A DNA stretch of 23,309 nucleotides from Patescibacteria group bacterium (GTDB taxonomy: Bacteria > Patescibacteriota > Minisyncoccia > Phycocordibacterales > DATDWN01), in contig JAUPVF010000005.1 in assembly GCA_030917185.1 (NCBI GenBank), positions 1-23,309 of the forward strand, given 5' to 3'. The notes beneath the pieces were generated by a model. The model was not told where the DNA came from, did no database searches, and saw only the letters and a list, made by a program, of their open reading frames with translations. Position 1 is the stretch's first letter; the number at the start of each line of letters is the position of its first letter. The position numbers and the translations under genes were made by a program. Of the stretch, positions 1-7,271 are shown piece after piece.

Positions 1-69
1 ATGAAAGAAGATGCTATTCTCAAAGCTATGCACAGACAGATTCCTTTTGAAGAGGTGAGTGGTTTATAG
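1..69 (+). CDS. pilB: PilB/GspE-type pilus assembly ATPase, C-terminal end only (partial)
   Basis: The frame is open from base 1 and ends at TAG 67-69, giving 22 residues (MKEDAILKAM...FEEVSGL). This resembles the extreme C-terminus of GspE/PilB ATPases, which commonly end in a D-(G/A)-(I/L)-L-K...(L/F)-E-E-V pattern. PilB would be the cytoplasmic hexameric motor that drives pilus extension. The main support is context: pilT, pilC and pilins follow at once. The ATG at base 1 is probably an internal Met and the gene begins outside the window. No catalytic motif is visible, so the assignment rests on the tail motif and neighbours. Confidence 0.6.
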   Translation: MKEDAILKAMHRQIPFEEVSGL

Positions 70-75
70 TATAAT
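70..75 (+). promoter_or_regulatory. -10 box of the response regulator gene
   Basis: A perfect TATAAT lies 8 bases before the ATG at 83, so transcription would start at or within one base of the start codon. It sits just after the pilB stop codon. No convincing -35 box is seen. Confidence 0.5.
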
Positions 76-82
76 ATATATC

Positions 83-502
83 ATGTCAAACGATGATTCA
101 GCGGTAGTACATAAACCAGAAGGTCAGATTCAAATCATGATTATTGATGACGATCATTTTTTGTTGGACATGTATGCACTTAAATTTCAAAAGGCAGGTT
201 TATTTGTTGATACTGCTCCAGGTAGTACAGCCGCACTTTCCAAATTACGTGAGGGTCAGACTCCGGATATAATTTTACTTGATATCATCATGCCAACTAT
301 GGATGGATTGGAGATGTTGCAGATTGTTCGTAATGAGAAACTGGTACCAAATAGTACGATTGTCATGCTTACCAACCAGCCGGACGAAATGGATAAGGCA
401 CAAAAACTAGGTGTTGATGGGTATATTGTAAAGGCAACGACTATTCCGTCGGAAGTTGTTACCCAAGTGTTAGATATTTATAAGCATAAAAAATCAAAAT
501 AA
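83..502 (+). CDS. Stand-alone response regulator receiver (CheY-like) in the pilus operon
   Basis: This is a 139-residue single-domain receiver protein. The acidic pocket is D22-D23, the phospho-acceptor is D67 in LLDIIMPTMDG, the switch Thr is T97 and the conserved Lys is K117 in GYIVKA, so it should be phosphorylatable. There is no output domain after the receiver fold, and a roughly 15-residue N-terminal extension precedes it. I chose the ATG at 83 over an in-frame ATG at 59 because 59 lies inside pilB and a TATAAT sits 8 bases before 83. The stop codon overlaps the pilT ATG (TAATG), implying translational coupling. Lying between pilB and pilT, it probably adjusts pilus motor activity or direction in a CheY/PilG-like way (inference). 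No histidine kinase is in the window. Confidence 0.9.
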   Translation: MSNDDSAVVHKPEGQIQIMIIDDDHFLLDMYALKFQKAGLFVDTAPGSTAALSKLREGQTPDIILLDIIMPTMDGLEMLQIVRNEKLVPNSTIVMLTNQPDEMDKAQKLGVDGYIVKATTIPSEVVTQVLDIYKHKKSK

Positions 503-1569
503 TGGCAAGCGACTACAAAAAAGAACTTGATAATCTCGTATCTATTGTACTAAAAGAATCTGCATCAGATTTACATTTGGCAGAAGGTCGCCAACCCACG
601 ATACGTGTCTCCAGTTTTCTCGTTCCTTTGGTCAAAGAGCCAGTTTTGACCAGAACTGATATCAAAGGATTGCTTGATGAGTTGTTGGAACCACAGAAAA
701 AAGAATTATTTTTGGAAAATAAAGAAATTGACTTTGCATATGATCACGAAGGAAGTGCACGTTTTCGAGGGAATGCTTTTTTTCAGTTAGGCAAAATCAG
801 TATTGCACTCCGACTTATTCCTAAAAAAATTAAAACACTAGAGGAACTGGGGTTGCCTTCAATTCTGGAATCATTTACAAACAAACAACAAGGATTTTTT
901 CTTGTAGTGGGTCCAACAGGGCAAGGGAAAAGTACAACACTTGCTGCGATGCTTGATATGATTAATGAGCGTCGGTTAGAGCACGTGATTACCATTGAAG
1001 ACCCAATTGAATATATTTTCGAACCTAAAAAAGCTATTATTGACCAGCGTGAAGTATACGAAGATACCAAAGATTTTGATATTGCTTTGAAAAGTATGTT
1101 TCGAGAGGACATTGATGTTGTGATGATTGGTGAAATGCGTAGTCCAGAAACCATGGCGACCGCAGTAACAGCGGCAGAGACAGGACACTTGGTTTTCTCA
1201 ACGTTGCATACAAACAATGCTTCTCAGACTATTGCTCGTATTATTGACTCATTTCCAGCTGAACAACAAGGGCAAATCCGAGTTCAATTGTCGGCAAGTT
1301 TGCTGGGTATTTTTTCACAACGACTCATTCCTCGTATCGCAGGGGGACTTGTGCCGGCATGCGAGTTGTTGATTAATAACAACGCTGTCGCCAACTTAAT
1401 CCGGGAAAACAGGACACATGAAATAAACACAGTGATAGAAACAGGTGCGGATCAAGGGATGATTGATCTCAATCGGTATTTGTCAGAACTTGTGAGAGCA
1501 GGAGAGATTACGCGAGAAAATGCATATTTGCACTCTACAAATCCAAAAGGGTTAGATAAAATGATATAA
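502..1569 (+). CDS. pilT: Twitching motility retraction ATPase PilT
   Basis: The product is a 355-residue cytoplasmic secretion ATPase, close to the usual PilT length. The Walker A is GPTGQGKST (137-145), the Asp box is ITIEDPIEY (163-171), the Walker B is MIGEMRS (208-214) and the His box is TGHLVFSTLHT (227-237). A C-terminal ANLIRENRTHEI segment (297-308) matches the A-I-R-N-L-I-R-E motif that PilT needs for retraction. It lacks the long N-terminal domain of PilB and has no tetracysteine zinc site, which argues for PilT. Its ATG shares one base with the response regulator stop, and pilC starts one base after its stop, so the three form one operon. The role is pilus depolymerisation through the PilC platform. 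Confidence 0.95.
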   Translation: MASDYKKELDNLVSIVLKESASDLHLAEGRQPTIRVSSFLVPLVKEPVLTRTDIKGLLDELLEPQKKELFLENKEIDFAYDHEGSARFRGNAFFQLGKISIALRLIPKKIKTLEELGLPSILESFTNKQQGFFLVVGPTGQGKSTTLAAMLDMINERRLEHVITIEDPIEYIFEPKKAIIDQREVYEDTKDFDIALKSMFREDIDVVMIGEMRSPETMATAVTAAETGHLVFSTLHTNNASQTIARIIDSFPAEQQGQIRVQLSASLLGIFSQRLIPRIAGGLVPACELLINNNAVANLIRENRTHEINTVIETGADQGMIDLNRYLSELVRAGEITRENAYLHSTNPKGLDKMI

Positions 1570-1570
1570 C

Positions 1571-2779
1571 ATGTTATTTTCATACAAAGCATTAACGCAG
1601 GGAGGAGAAACAAAAACAGGAAACATCGAAGCAATCGGTGTTGATAATGCTATTGGTATATTACAAAAACAAGGACTCATTATCGTAGAAATATCCGCCC
1701 CAGAGGAAGGAAAATCTCTTGCACAGATTTTTCCTTTTCTCAGTCGAGTATCAAATAAAGACGTCGTGATATTGTCTCGTCAGTTAGCAACATTGTTTCA
1801 GGCGCAGGTTTCTGCTTTGAGAATTTTCCGTTTATTGGGTGAACAGGTTGAAAACAAAACATTGCAAAGTCATTTATTGCAGATTGCTGATGATATTCAG
1901 GGAGGAAGTTCTATTTCAAAAGCCCTTGCAAAACACCCAGATACATTCACAGATTTTTACGTCAACATGGTTAAGGCGGGGGAAGAGTCAGGTAAACTAG
2001 ATGAAACTTTTAATTATCTTGCAGATTATCTTGATCGTTCATACGAAGTGATTTCAAAAGCACGAAGCGCCTTAATTTATCCTGCCTTCGTTATCCTAAC
2101 GTTTGTGGGTGTGATGATTCTAATGCTTACAGTGATTATTCCAAAAATTGCCGGTATGTTGACCGATTCTGGGCAAGAACTTCCAATATATACCAAAATC
2201 GTTCTTGGTTTCAGTAACTTTTTCGTTAACTATGGCATTTTCCTGGGTATTGGTGCGGTCATCGGAGGCTTTTTCCTTTGGAAATATAATCAGACAGAAG
2301 ATGGGTCATACAATATAGATAAATTAATTCTTGATATACCATATTTGGGTGATTTGTATAGAAAATTATACCTTTCCCGTATTGCTGATAACCTCAATAC
2401 CATGATTGTGAGCGGTATTCCAATTCTTCATGCGCTTGAAATAACATCAGCTGTTGTGGATAACAAAGTATACAAAAGCATACTGGACCAAACGCTTGTA
2501 GAAGTTAAAGGAGGTAGTTCATTGTCTAATTCATTTGCTGTACATACCAAATACGTGCCAGGGATTATGGTACAAATGATTAAAGTTGGTGAGGAGTCTG
2601 GTGAATTAGGTAGTATTTTGAGCACATTATCTAAATTCTACCAGCGGGAGGTGACAACAGCGGTTGATACAATGGTTGGTTTGATTGAACCGGTTATGAT
2701 TGTTGGTCTCGGTTTGGGTGTTGGAATTTTATTAGCTGCGGTGCTGATGCCTATTTATAATATAGCCGGCGCAGCATAG
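1571..2779 (+). CDS. pilC: Type IV pilus inner-membrane platform protein PilC/GspF
   Basis: The 402-residue product contains the duplicated T2SSF domain. Each copy has the family motif: MVKAGEESGKL at 133-143 and MIKVGEESGEL at 336-346. Membrane segments lie near residues 168-192, 208-237 and 366-394, the family's three-helix topology with cytoplasmic domains between. PilC is the rotor or platform on which the PilB and PilT hexamers act, and it docks pilin subunits at the membrane. It starts with ATG one base after the pilT stop and has no Shine-Dalgarno, consistent with coupled translation. The three tandem pilins follow after a short gap. Confidence 0.95.
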   Translation: MLFSYKALTQGGETKTGNIEAIGVDNAIGILQKQGLIIVEISAPEEGKSLAQIFPFLSRVSNKDVVILSRQLATLFQAQVSALRIFRLLGEQVENKTLQSHLLQIADDIQGGSSISKALAKHPDTFTDFYVNMVKAGEESGKLDETFNYLADYLDRSYEVISKARSALIYPAFVILTFVGVMILMLTVIIPKIAGMLTDSGQELPIYTKIVLGFSNFFVNYGIFLGIGAVIGGFFLWKYNQTEDGSYNIDKLILDIPYLGDLYRKLYLSRIADNLNTMIVSGIPILHALEITSAVVDNKVYKSILDQTLVEVKGGSSLSNSFAVHTKYVPGIMVQMIKVGEESGELGSILSTLSKFYQREVTTAVDTMVGLIEPVMIVGLGLGVGILLAAVLMPIYNIAGAA

Positions 2780-2797
2780 TCAGGTGTATTCTAAACA

Positions 2798-2806
2798 TGA
2801 TATAAT
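2798..2806 (+). promoter_or_regulatory. Extended -10 promoter of the first pilin gene
   Basis: TGATATAAT is a perfect extended -10 (TGnTATAAT). Transcription would start near 2813, after two in-frame upstream start codons (2784, 2805). This supports translation of the pilin from the ATG at 2835. Confidence 0.5.
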
Positions 2807-2834
2807 GAAAGCACCTTATCCATTACAATTTTTC

Positions 2835-3269
2835 ATGCGAATACCAAAAAATCTAAATCATGGTTTTACATTGATTGAATTATTGGTTGTAATTGCGATA
2901 ATCTCTTTATTGTCGTCGGTTATATTGTCTGCATTGAGTTCGTCACGGGCGAAAGGGGTTGATGCTACAGTTAAGTCAACATTAAAAAACGCGCAGGCAC
3001 AAACAGAGTTGTATTATTCAAATAACAGTGATAGTTATACTAATATGTGTAATAATGGCGCGTCGGCAGGTGGGGTGAGTGGAATTTATAAATTTGCTGT
3101 TGCTGCGGGTGCCGCTACGGGGGGCACGGCAGTCTGTAATTCATCTGCGAGTGCATGGGCGATGTCTGCCCCACTCAAAACCACGACTCAACATTGGTGT
3201 GTCGATTATAAAGGTATACCAAAATCTGAGCCAGCTGCGCTTGATCCAGGTATTACATCATGCCCATAA
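2835..3269 (+). CDS. Type IV prepilin, first of three tandem pilins
   Basis: This is a class III signal protein with a short basic leader (MRIPKNLNHG) followed by FTLIELLVVIAI, so PilD would cut after Gly10 and methylate Phe. Glu at mature position 5 is present. A hydrophobic helix follows, then a secreted domain of about 110 residues with Cys in its C-terminal half, including a W-C-V-D-Y-K-G motif shared with the next pilin. The frame is open back to 2784, but the longer starts precede the expected transcript start and would give an unusually long leader. It is more divergent than the next two pilins (SSVILSALSSSRAKG against SSVVLASLNTARGKG). It may be a major or alternative pilin. Confidence 0.85.
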   Translation: MRIPKNLNHGFTLIELLVVIAIISLLSSVILSALSSSRAKGVDATVKSTLKNAQAQTELYYSNNSDSYTNMCNNGASAGGVSGIYKFAVAAGAATGGTAVCNSSASAWAMSAPLKTTTQHWCVDYKGIPKSEPAALDPGITSCP

Positions 3270-3278
3270 TTGTCCACA
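3270..3278 (+). promoter_or_regulatory. DnaA-box-like element upstream of pilin 2
   Basis: TTGTCCACA differs by one base from the DnaA box TTATCCACA. It lies exactly 30 bases before the TATAAT at 3309, the same spacing as the perfect box before pilin 3. Binding by DnaA or another factor is untested. Confidence 0.35.
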
Positions 3279-3285
3279 GGGTTTC

Positions 3286-3314
3286 TTTTCATGGTTTCTA
3301 TATGAACGTATAAT
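3286..3314 (+). promoter_or_regulatory. Promoter of pilin 2 (TTTTCA, 17 bp, TATAAT)
   Basis: A perfect -10 (TATAAT, 3309-3314) follows a weak -35 (TTTTCA, 3286-3291) at 17 bases. The predicted transcript has an AT-rich leader of about 70 bases before the ATG at 3389. Confidence 0.55.
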
Positions 3315-3388
3315 GTATGGAGATGTAGCATTCACGGTGTTTTTAGATTTATTTTCATTACTAAAGATTAATAATAATTAAAAATAAT

Positions 3389-3859
3389 ATGACAGGTAAG
3401 TTAAACAAGGGTTTTACATTGATTGAATTGCTCGTTGTTATCGCTATCATCGGGCTTCTTTCATCAGTTGTGCTTGCATCCCTCAACACTGCCCGAGGAA
3501 AGGGTGCTAACGCTGCTGTTAAATCGAACCTCAACAATATGCGGGCACAAGCAGAGGTTATATATGATAACGCAAATGGATCATATTCTGGGGTATGTGC
3601 AGACAATGGGGTTACAAAAGCAATGCAATCTGCTCGCGATGCGGGTACCGCTACATCCATTGTTTTGACAGCAACATTGCAAACCACTGCGACAGTGAAT
3701 TGTCACAATGCAAATGATTCATGGGTTATATCAGCACCTCTCAAAGTTGGCGAAGGTTCAGGTGGAACGTTGTTATATTGGTGTGTCGATTACAAAGGTA
3801 CATCAGTCGGAAGGGCTACACCTCTTGCCGCGGCAGCTACAGAGTGTCCTGCATCATAA
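3389..3859 (+). CDS. Type IV prepilin, second of three tandem pilins
   Basis: The 156-residue prepilin has a very short leader (MTGKLNKG) and a canonical FTLIELLVVIAIIGLLSS helix with Glu5, so PilD would cut after Gly8. The N-terminal 50 residues are nearly the same as in the pilin at 4059, while the globular domains differ, as expected for duplicated pilins diverging at exposed surfaces. The C-terminal half has Cys in VNCHN, in YWCVDYKG and near the end (ECPAS), able to form a pilin-type disulfide loop. The gene has its own promoter and a rho-independent terminator just after it, so it is probably a single-gene transcript made in excess over the assembly genes, as suits a structural subunit. 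Confidence 0.9.
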   Translation: MTGKLNKGFTLIELLVVIAIIGLLSSVVLASLNTARGKGANAAVKSNLNNMRAQAEVIYDNANGSYSGVCADNGVTKAMQSARDAGTATSIVLTATLQTTATVNCHNANDSWVISAPLKVGEGSGGTLLYWCVDYKGTSVGRATPLAAAATECPAS

Positions 3860-3881
3860 TTGTCATAATAAATATATTGTC

Positions 3882-3908
3882 AAAAAGCCGAGTTTATCTC
3901 GGTTTTTT
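3882..3908 (+). terminator. Rho-independent terminator after pilin 2
   Basis: AAAAAGCCGAG, loop TTTAT, then CTCGGTTTTTT forms a short GC stem with a run of six T. It lies 23 bases after the pilin stop codon. Confidence 0.8.
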
Positions 3909-3917
3909 GTAAACTAA

Positions 3918-3926
3918 TTATCCACA
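3918..3926 (+). promoter_or_regulatory. Perfect DnaA-box sequence upstream of pilin 3
   Basis: TTATCCACA is identical to the consensus DnaA box and lies exactly 30 bases before the TATAAT at 3957. The related site before pilin 2 has the same spacing. Function is not known. Confidence 0.4.
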
Positions 3927-3933
3927 GCGCATC

Positions 3934-3962
3934 TGTTCAGGTACGATAAACACACGTATAAT
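3934..3962 (+). promoter_or_regulatory. Promoter of pilin 3 (TGTTCA, 17 bp, TATAAT)
   Basis: A perfect -10 (TATAAT, 3957-3962) has a weak -35 (TGTTCA, 3934-3939) at 17 bases. The leader would be about 90 bases and includes a small hairpin, TCTCTA-GAAAAG-TAGAGA, near 3992-4009. A second TATAAT at 4048-4053 lies 6 bases before the ATG and could give a nearly leaderless transcript. Confidence 0.55.
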
Positions 3963-4058
3963 ATAGGTATTCGTTTTTATTAAACGGTTTCTCTAGAAAA
4001 GTAGAGATAACGGTCGAATTAAATCACATTATAAGTTTTTTATTAAATATAATTTAAT

Positions 4059-4553
4059 ATGACAAAAAAGTTTAACAAAGGTTTTACATTGATTGAATTG
4101 CTCGTTGTTATCGCTATTATCGGTATTCTCTCATCAGTTGTTCTTGCATCTCTTAACACTGCCCGAGGCAAAGGTGCAGATGCTGCTATCAAATCAAACT
4201 TAGCAAATATTCGAGCGCAAGCAGAGATTTTATATGATACAAATGGAATTTACGATATAGATGCTACTGCTACTGCAGTCGCAGTGGGTGCTTGTGTTGC
4301 TGGGGGTGCTGCAAACTCATTATTTGCTAACACTAACATTAATAACCAGATAGTTTCTGCTGTTGCTGCAAGTACAGGAACTGACTATACGAATACGGGT
4401 TGTGTTGTTGGTGCAGGTGCAACTGCTTGGGCAGTATCTGTTCCATTGAAAACAACGACTACAGATTCATGGTGTGTTGATTCTACTGGAGCATCAAGAA
4501 AGGTTACGCCTGCAAGTGGTGACCGTGGATTTTCAGGTTCTGGATGTAAATAA
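4059..4553 (+). CDS. Type IV prepilin, third of three tandem pilins
   Basis: The 164-residue prepilin starts MTKKFNKG, with FTLIELLVVIAIIGILSS after the PilD cut site and Glu5 present. The stretch SSVVLASLNTARGKG continues into an A-(D/N)-A-A-(I/V)-K-S-N-L helix shared with the pilin at 3389, showing recent duplication or strong N-terminal constraint. The globular domain is rich in Ala, Thr and Gly, with Cys at VGACVAG, TGCVVG, SWCVDS and the C-terminal SGCK, enough for two disulfides. It has its own promoter and a strong terminator, so it is probably an independent, highly expressed unit and a good candidate for the major pilin. Which of the three is the main subunit cannot be told from sequence. 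Confidence 0.9.
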   Translation: MTKKFNKGFTLIELLVVIAIIGILSSVVLASLNTARGKGADAAIKSNLANIRAQAEILYDTNGIYDIDATATAVAVGACVAGGAANSLFANTNINNQIVSAVAASTGTDYTNTGCVVGAGATAWAVSVPLKTTTTDSWCVDSTGASRKVTPASGDRGFSGSGCK

Positions 4554-4571
4554 TAGTTTATTGCTGATTAC

Positions 4572-4600
4572 AAAAACCACCTTCGGGTGGTTTTTGTTTT
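4572..4600 (+). terminator. Rho-independent terminator after pilin 3
   Basis: AAAAACCACC, a TTCG tetraloop, then GGTGGTTTTT forms a stable hairpin with a T-rich tail. It separates the pilin from pilD. Confidence 0.85.
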
Positions 4601-4635
4601 CCCCACATTGTGTTTATTTTGTTGCCCGTTCACTG

Positions 4636-4641
4636 TATACT
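4636..4641 (+). promoter_or_regulatory. Possible -10 box of pilD
   Basis: TATACT lies 10 bases before the pilD ATG and downstream of the pilin 3 terminator, where a new promoter is needed. No clear -35 is seen. Confidence 0.35.
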
Positions 4642-4650
4642 TAAAGTGTT

Positions 4651-5499
4651 ATGGATTTTCTATCGTACCTCTATATTTTTATTCTTGGCGCATGTATTGG
4701 TAGTTTTATCAACGTGCTTGCTCTCCGGTATAATACTGGTATGTCAGCGGTGTCCGGATCCTCACAATGTTTTCATTGCGGAACACCACTTAAATGGTAT
4801 GAACTTATTCCGCTTGTCAGTTTTATTGTTCAACTCGGTAAATGTCGGACATGTGGCACATATTTGCCATGGAGGTATTTCGCTGTAGAAATTCTTACTG
4901 GGGTTCTGTTTGTTGGTATTGCTATGCGTCAATATTATTACTGGCCATTGTACAGTGGATTCCAACATGGGCTGTTATATTCTGTATTGTTTTTTGTGTT
5001 TTATGCGTTTGTATTCAGTCTGTTGGTTGCTATTATGTTGTATGATATTCGTCACATGATTATTCCTGATCCGTGGGTGTATTTATTTATTGCGTTGTCA
5101 CTCTATAAACTACTACTGTTCATGTATTGTAGAGGATTCACTTTTATGCGATCAGATATGCTGGACATTCTGGCATGGGTCATTCTTTTTTTGCCGTTTG
5201 CGTTGTTATGGGCATTCTCTTCTGGACGCTGGATTGGATTTGGTGATGCAAAACTGGCACTTGGCATCGGGGCGCTGCTTGGGTTTACATCTGGTTTATC
5301 AGCGGTTATTTTGGCATTTTGGATTGGAGCGGTATGGAGTGTGGGGATGATATTGTGGCGACGTTTCAAGGGGCAAGACGGCACGCTTACTTTCTCATCT
5401 GAAGTTCCATTTGCTCCATTTTTAATTATCGCTACGGCAATTGTGTTTTTTACACGGATTGATGTTTTGAACATCGGAAATATGATTGAATTATTATAA
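4651..5499 (+). CDS. pilD: Prepilin peptidase / N-methyltransferase PilD
   Basis: The 282-residue polytopic membrane enzyme cuts class III prepilin leaders and methylates the new N-terminal Phe. After the first membrane helix (about 5-25) comes the cytoplasmic zinc domain with two Cys pairs, C40-F-H-C43 and C65-R-T-C68. The two aspartyl protease residues are present: D132 in YDIRHMIIPD and D199 in the GFGD motif (196-199). The remaining hydrophobic segments match the family's roughly eight helices. It lies downstream of the three pilins and upstream of four minor pilins, its substrates. The minor pilin at 5501 starts one base after its stop, so the minor pilins are probably co-transcribed with it. 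Confidence 0.95.
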   Translation: MDFLSYLYIFILGACIGSFINVLALRYNTGMSAVSGSSQCFHCGTPLKWYELIPLVSFIVQLGKCRTCGTYLPWRYFAVEILTGVLFVGIAMRQYYYWPLYSGFQHGLLYSVLFFVFYAFVFSLLVAIMLYDIRHMIIPDPWVYLFIALSLYKLLLFMYCRGFTFMRSDMLDILAWVILFLPFALLWAFSSGRWIGFGDAKLALGIGALLGFTSGLSAVILAFWIGAVWSVGMILWRRFKGQDGTLTFSSEVPFAPFLIIATAIVFFTRIDVLNIGNMIELL

Positions 5500-5500
5500 T

Positions 5501-6121
5501 ATGTACACACATAAAGCAACAAAAGGGTTTACGTTGTTAGAGATGATGGTTGTTATTGCTATTGTATCTGTCATTATGGCTGTTGTTTTGTTTGGGTATA
5601 GCACATTCAGTCAGAATTTATCATTATCATCTGCTATACAAGAAATGTCTGTTGCTATACGTCAGGCCCAAACATATGGACTGAGTGTTAAAGAGTCAAC
5701 AGTTGGTGCGAGTAAATTTTCTGCAGGATATGGTTTATATTTTACGACAACCGACCCATCCAATTATTATATTTTTGCCGATGCTAATAATGATCAGAAA
5801 TATGACGGTGGAGCAAACTGTGCATCATCAGGAGATTGTCTGGTTGAAAAAATCGCATTACGTAATAGGGTTACCATAACCAGTTTGTGTGGGACAGTGT
5901 TTGGTGGTACAACATTAGTTTGTCCGCCAGGTGCCAATGTTGTTGGCATGACAGTTGTTTTTTTGAGACCAAATCCCGAAGCAACAATCAGGTTTATTAA
6001 TAACGACAATACATTTTATGGCGGGACATTCCAGACTGGGAAAATTACTGTTTCGTCTCAGCAGGGCAGAACAAGTTTTATTACCATTGAAAACACCGGT
6101 CAAGTGTCCGTACAACAATAA
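5501..6121 (+). CDS. Minor pilin, GspH/FimT-like
   Basis: The 206-residue prepilin starts MYTHKATKG followed by FTLLEMMVVIAIVSVIM with Glu5, then a largely beta secreted domain. The FTLLEMMVVIAI helix, the AIQEMSVAIRQAQTYG segment just after it and the position among minor pilins fit GspH/FimT. The frame extends to an ATG at 5486 inside pilD; the ATG at 5501 gives a normal 9-residue leader. It contains a D-A-N-N-D-Q-K-Y-D-G stretch near residue 90 that resembles a calcium-binding loop (inference), followed by two Cys. Minor pilins of this group prime pilus assembly at the tip. It starts immediately after the pilD stop. Confidence 0.8.
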   Translation: MYTHKATKGFTLLEMMVVIAIVSVIMAVVLFGYSTFSQNLSLSSAIQEMSVAIRQAQTYGLSVKESTVGASKFSAGYGLYFTTTDPSNYYIFADANNDQKYDGGANCASSGDCLVEKIALRNRVTITSLCGTVFGGTTLVCPPGANVVGMTVVFLRPNPEATIRFINNDNTFYGGTFQTGKITVSSQQGRTSFITIENTGQVSVQQ

Positions 6122-6130
6122 TACATATTT

Positions 6131-6703
6131 ATGTGGAAACTTAAACCATATTCATCACGACAGAAAGGATTTACTTTGATTGAACTCATGGTTTCTATTT
6201 CTTTGTTCAGTATTGTTATGCTTATTAGTATGGGTGCTATATTAACCGTCGTTGATTCTAATCGTAAATCACAGGCACTTCGGGCGGTGATGGATAACCT
6301 TAATTTTGCGTTAGAAGGGATGACACGTAATATCCGTTTCGGTGATAACTATCACTGTGGACCATCAGGAAATATATCAGTGCCAAGTGATTGCCCTGCG
6401 GGAGGTAGTGTGTTGACACTTCGTACACCAGATGGAAACCTGACAACATATGGATTGGTTAACAATCGTATTGTCAAAACGGTAAATGGAACAGACTATT
6501 ATGTAACCTCGCCAGATATTACAGTGCAGAAAATGGTTTTCTATGTTGTCGGGTCTTATCCTTTTGCTATTGCTAATCCGAGTACGGATGTGTTCCAACC
6601 AAAAGTATTACTTATCATAAGTGGGTATTCTGGTAACAAACCTAGTATCAAATCAACCTTTAGTCTAGAAACCACATTATCACAACGCAAATTTGATTAT
6701 TAA
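6131..6703 (+). CDS. Minor pilin, PilW/GspJ-like
   Basis: The 190-residue prepilin has leader MWKLKPYSSRQKG and a FTLIELMVSISLFSIVMLISMG helix with Glu5. The following S-Q-A-L-R-A-V-M-D-N-L-N-F-A-L-E-G-M-T-R-N-I-R-F-G helix-turn is typical of PilW/GspJ pseudopilins. Two Cys (YHCG, SDCPAG) could pair. It begins 9 bases after the previous minor pilin and its end nearly touches the next gene, so the set is one operon. It would join a tip complex with the PilV- and PilX-like proteins. Subfamily placement is from the N-terminal pattern and gene order and is less certain than membership of the pilin family. Confidence 0.8.
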   Translation: MWKLKPYSSRQKGFTLIELMVSISLFSIVMLISMGAILTVVDSNRKSQALRAVMDNLNFALEGMTRNIRFGDNYHCGPSGNISVPSDCPAGGSVLTLRTPDGNLTTYGLVNNRIVKTVNGTDYYVTSPDITVQKMVFYVVGSYPFAIANPSTDVFQPKVLLIISGYSGNKPSIKSTFSLETTLSQRKFDY

Positions 6704-6704
6704 T

Positions 6705-7271
6705 ATGGCACAAGTAAACACACAACAAAATCGCAGAGGTTTTACATTGGTAGAAACAATGGTTGCCATTTCTATTCTTTCGATCTCTATTCTCGGTATT
6801 TTTACCGCAGTGCAAAACGGCCTTGCGACATCGGGTTTGGCAAAAGATCAGATTACTGCTTTCTATTTGGTCCAAGAGTCAATGGAATATATACGAAATA
6901 TGAGGGATGAAAACGGGTTAAAATCATTGAACGAACAGGCACTCGGTCGGGCACCAGTTGCATGGCTCAGTGGTATTGCAAACATATCTTCGGATCCTTG
7001 TTATCCAGGAAATACATGTACAGTTGATTCTTCAAACAGCCAATTGACTCGATGTTCCGGAGGGTTTGGTACATGCCCATTTTTGTTACAGGATACAAAC
7101 ACTCTATTTTTTGGTTATACAAGCGGTTGGACTCAAACTAAATTCAAGCGAGAGATTCAGATACAATCTGTTAATGCCAATGAAATTATTATTGTAGTTC
7201 AGATTAGTTGGACGAGTGGGGTATTTAGTCGAACAATTCAGGTAAAACAATCATTATACAATTTACGATAA
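6705..7271 (+). CDS. Minor pilin, PilV/GspI-like
   Basis: The 188-residue prepilin has leader MAQVNTQQNRRG and a FTLVETMVAISILSISILGIFTAVQ helix with Glu5. FTLVE(T/V)MVA and the following A-F-Y-L-V-Q-E-S-M-E-Y-I-R-N-M-R-D pattern are characteristic of PilV/GspI. An in-frame ATG at 6693 lies inside the upstream gene and would give a longer leader; 6705 sits one base after that gene's stop and is preferred. The region GNTCTVDSSNSQLTRCSGG...TCPF holds three Cys. The stop codon overlaps the next gene's ATG (TAATG), implying coupling to the PilX-like gene. Confidence 0.8.
   Translation: MAQVNTQQNRRGFTLVETMVAISILSISILGIFTAVQNGLATSGLAKDQITAFYLVQESMEYIRNMRDENGLKSLNEQALGRAPVAWLSGIANISSDPCYPGNTCTVDSSNSQLTRCSGGFGTCPFLLQDTNTLFFGYTSGWTQTKFKREIQIQSVNANEIIIVVQISWTSGVFSRTIQVKQSLYNLR

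Noticed and set aside
783..1217. Open frame of 144 codons on the - strand within pilT
   Set aside because: A shadow of pilT codon structure; the + strand frame has complete ATPase motifs.
2784..2834. Longer N-terminus for pilin 1 (starts at 2784 or 2805)
   Set aside because: Both starts come before the transcript start expected from the TGATATAAT at 2798-2806, and they give an unusually long prepilin leader.
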